Shown here piece after piece: positions 36,745 through 37,077 of a stretch of DNA of 37,077 bases. How positions within the stretch are numbered: the stretch's first letter is position 1; each line of letters opens with the position of its first letter. The position numbers were made by a program, and so were the translations under genes. A model generated the notes under the pieces. That model ran no database searches, was not told where the DNA came from, and saw nothing but the letters and a program-made list of their open reading frames with translations. The stretch lies in the NCBI GenBank assembly GCA_030431485.1, contig JAUIIR010000040.1:1-37077 (forward strand). Direction: 5' to 3'. Source of the DNA: Alphaproteobacteria bacterium (GTDB taxonomy: Bacteria > Pseudomonadota > Alphaproteobacteria > Rhodobacterales > Rhodobacteraceae).

Positions 36745-36875
36745 GTCCGTCTCTTGGCCCGAGTGCCGGTTTTGCGCAAGGGCGTGATTGCAGAACGTGC
36801 CGTCGCGCGGCCCATTGTTGCCGCCTGTGCTTTGTGGCAGGCCTGCGGACAAGAATTGAACGGAGTTTTGCGACA

Positions 36876-37077
36876 ATGATGAAACGGACCCTCATGCGCC
36901 CCGGTGGTCTTCCCGTAAGTGCTTCAACACCTGTGGTGACGCCACTGATACCATCGGTGGTCTATGCGAGCGAAACGCCGGATCGCCTTGACGATCAGTA
37001 TGAAGGCCGGGTTGACGGCTACACATACGCCCGTGAAGGACATCCCAATGCCGACGTGCTGGCCCGTCGCATCGACG
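36876..37077 (+). CDS. Cys/Met-metabolism PLP-dependent enzyme (partial, cut by window end)
   Basis: Only the first 67 codons are present. PVVTPLIPSVVYASETPDRL, followed by GYTYAREGHPNADVLARRID, matches the N-terminus of the trans-sulfuration family (cystathionine gamma-synthase/lyase, O-acetylhomoserine sulfhydrylase, methionine gamma-lyase), where the YxR-x-x-NP segment helps bind the PLP phosphate. The PLP lysine lies outside the window, and the exact reaction cannot be told. The start is one of two adjacent ATGs (36876, 36879). Confidence 0.75.
   Translation, partial: MMKRTLMRPGGLPVSASTPVVTPLIPSVVYASETPDRLDDQYEGRVDGYTYAREGHPNADVLARRID

Overview
The window reads as ordinary chromosomal DNA of a marine-type alphaproteobacterium, most likely Rhodobacterales (Roseobacter group). 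This rests on a CckA-type hybrid kinase with a TTAA-N7-TTAA CtrA box in front of it, on recA with GTTC-N7-GATC / GAAC-N7-GAAC SOS boxes of the alphaproteobacterial type, and on Roseobacter-like gene content (a non-pyrrolysine MttB-family methyltransferase, a ferredoxin/DUF4445 corrinoid activator, a DUF502 protein, a patatin protein beside bdhA). The DNA is GC-rich except for a short AT-rich stretch at the left edge.

Layout. 1-434: the end of an IS5-family transposase, abutting the severed 5' end of another gene in AT-rich DNA. 435-5653: corrinoid activator (-), DM13 protein (+), a 336-bp gene-free but hairpin-rich gap, a family III CoA-transferase (-) and an agmatinase-family ureohydrolase (-). 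5791-10822 (+): guaB, an RsmB-type rRNA methyltransferase, and cckA. 10824-11438 (-): a small sulfotransferase. 11519-16315 (+): recA with its SOS promoter, alaS, DUF1330 and MOSC proteins. 16330-18150 (-): typA. 18468-19108 (+): an outer-membrane barrel protein with a strong terminator. 19107-27903 (-): SMR transporter, MttB-like methyltransferase, YitT, TPM-domain protein, icd, Bcr/CflA transporter, K+ channel, FrnE/DsbA protein and an acyl-CoA synthetase. 27982-28605 (+): an XRE-cupin regulator divergent from the synthetase. 28658-30598 (-): an orphan peptide-type solute-binding protein and a tiny entericidin-like lipoprotein gene. 30678-33176 (+): a promoter-hairpin-terminator unit that looks like a small RNA, an NTF2-like protein, bdhA (3-hydroxybutyrate dehydrogenase) and a patatin-like lipase. 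33160-36744 (-): CaCA antiporter, DUF502 protein, and the pseudouridine catabolic pair psuG/psuK. 36876-end (+): the start of a Cys/Met-metabolism PLP enzyme, cut by the window edge.

How genes work together. guaB (GMP synthesis), alaS, typA, recA, icd and cckA are core functions. psuK and psuG form a translationally linked two-gene pathway degrading pseudouridine. bdhA plus the patatin protein suggest hydroxybutyrate/PHB use. The corrinoid activator and the MttB-like methyltransferase, 17 kb apart, probably belong to one methylamine or betaine demethylation chemistry whose corrinoid protein is not in the window.

I found no phage, CRISPR, defence island or clearly new multi-gene system. The most useful non-obvious signals are the likely sRNA at 30713-30788, the 38-codon entericidin-like gene at 28658-28774, the CtrA box of cckA, the two-operator recA promoter, and the structured gap at 3112-3447.
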